The position numbers and the translations under genes were made by a program. The notes under the pieces are model-generated. The model saw nothing but the letters and a program-made list of their open reading frames with translations, was not told the origin of the DNA and made no database searches. A stretch of DNA of 64,000 bases from NCBI RefSeq assembly GCF_028610675.1, contig NZ_JAQQWS010000002.1, positions 310,001 through 374,000 on the forward strand, given 5' to 3'. The stretch is from Alkalihalobacillus pseudalcaliphilus (lineage in GTDB: Bacteria > Bacillota > Bacilli > Bacillales > Bacillaceae_D). Of the stretch, positions 63,290 to 64,000 are shown piece after piece; positions within the stretch are counted from its first letter, which is position 1, and each line of letters starts with the position of its first letter.

Positions 63290-64000
63290 TTAGGCTTCAT
63301 TAGAAATATGAGAAACTTTAGTCAGAATCATCTCATATGAAGACCCTTCAGCTCCAGATTCACCGAATGCTTTGTTTTCTAAGAAAAGGACATAGGATTT
63401 TTTTCCATTCCTAGAACTTCTATAAGCAATTCCATCTAAAGTTTTTCCATCAATAGTTTTAAAAATATGCCTAAAGTATTCCGTAACAATTTGTGTTGGC
63501 ACATAATCTATATGCTCTTTACCATCTTTACTAATAGGTTTGGAAAAATCCTCAAGGAATTTATAGAAAAAGATTATTACCTGCCTTTTTTCTCTTTCTT
63601 CTTCATTAAATATACTTGGAATTTTAGGAAGCTCTGTTAAATCCAGGACAGTTAACTCTTTAGTATTTCCAAACTCACCTACACTAGCGACAACATTTTT
63701 ACCTTGCTTATAATCAACCTCTAATATTGCAGTATCCATATCGCAAGCACCATAAAACATAGGGATACCTGCTGGACTCATTCTATTAGAATTAAGTGCA
63801 TATTCTCTAGGAGGCGTTCCTAGTTCTTTAGAAGAAGTAAAATATTCTCCCTTATTTGAAACACGTACTCGATAAAACTTTTGTGGAGGTAACACTTTTA
63901 TTAATCCCATCTCTTCTACCATAGAACCTATAAAATCAATAATTTCATAAGGATTAAGGGAGCCATCAATATTAACAGAAGCTGCTGTTTTATAAAAAAC
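63290..64000 (-). CDS. RES-domain protein (NAD+-degrading toxin family), 5' part beyond the window
   Basis: The frame is open from the right edge to 63290. The ATG at 63922 is internal, since 26 more codons precede it (VFYKTAASVNIDGSLNPYEI...). At least 236 aa. RES features: FYRVRVS (R), NRMSPAGIPMFYGACDMDTAILEV (E), and a late Ser in RSSRNGKKSYVLF. RES toxins destroy NAD+ in RES-Xre pairs. This longer type with an N-terminal extension often lacks a classical antitoxin next door; none is seen downstream. The partner, if any, would be outside the window. Confidence 0.75.
   Translation of the reverse strand, partial: VFYKTAASVNIDGSLNPYEIIDFIGSMVEEMGLIKVLPPQKFYRVRVSNKGEYFTSSKELGTPPREYALNSNRMSPAGIPMFYGACDMDTAILEVDYKQGKNVVASVGEFGNTKELTVLDLTELPKIPSIFNEEEREKRQVIIFFYKFLEDFSKPISKDGKEHIDYVPTQIVTEYFRHIFKTIDGKTLDGIAYRSSRNGKKSYVLFLENKAFGESGAEGSSYEMILTKVSHISNEA

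Overview
The window comes from a low-GC Gram-positive bacterium of the Bacillaceae. The evidence is strong GGAGG-type ribosome binding sites, TTG/GTG starts, B. subtilis-type yrk and nas clusters, a pbuE gene under an adenine riboswitch, a TnrA/GlnR-type box, and cell-wall proteins ending in LPNTAT. The last trait (LPXTA-type sorting signals) would suit an alkaliphilic or soil Bacillus-like species, but the genus cannot be fixed from this sequence. No rRNA or tRNA gene was recognised. Three runs of exactly 100 N (9723-9822, 33379-33478, 33498-33597) all fall in near-identical repeats, so they are assembly gaps of unknown true length.

Layout. 1-14.4 kb: the 5' part of pepF, a membrane protein, then an LPNTAT-anchored 5'-nucleotidase and a giant LPNTAT-anchored Cna-type adhesin on either side of a hybrid sensor kinase and a REC-SARP response regulator. 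14.7-17.5 kb: a DrrAB-like ABC exporter with a TetR regulator and twin operators. 17.5-23.8 kb: an operon for an acid sugar, most likely L-rhamnonate (IclR, FAH hydrolase, MDR dehydrogenase, rhamnonate dehydratase, GntP permease), ending in a broken SDR. 24.3-29.0 kb: an SDR divergent from an Rrf2 regulator, small proteins, and a TetR-MFS pair sharing a palindromic operator. 29.2-32.9 kb: the sulfane-sulfur cluster yrkJ-I-H-F-E with a divided cstR (yrkD) transcript and one ATACCC-type operator before each transcript. 33.1-33.8 kb: a 52-bp tandem hairpin array. 34-38.7 kb: SEC-C, YqcI/YcgG and SRPBCC proteins, a second SDR killed by an amber codon, and a TetR gene whose 3' end is made of a 51-bp hairpin array. 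38.6-41.4 kb: an ABC transporter with a regulator that joins a dead ABC ATPase domain to a LytTR domain. 42.0-46.1 kb: adenine riboswitch-pbuE, GrpB, AlkD-like and APH-like genes.

44.9-49.9 kb is a belt of gene decay. It holds a 250-bp direct duplication carrying a 46-residue basic protein. Between the two copies lie an intact two-domain aspartic protease and a LytTR regulator, the best candidate here for an undescribed module. 50.0-59.8 kb is the complete assimilatory nitrate/nitrite operon nasF-D-E-B-C-A read leftward from a TnrA-type box. 60-64 kb is accessory again: an IS3 scrap, a stand-alone PD-(D/E)XK/DUF5655 nuclease, a SUMF1-domain protein with a damaged 5' end, and a RES-domain toxin-like gene cut by the window edge.

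The most unusual observations are three arrays of unrelated sequence (about 0.96, 33.1 and 38.4 kb) that share a 51-52 bp period and one inverted repeat per unit; the protease/LytTR pair between duplicated flanks; the ATPase-dead ABC-LytTR fusion; and the number of genes broken by one in-frame stop.
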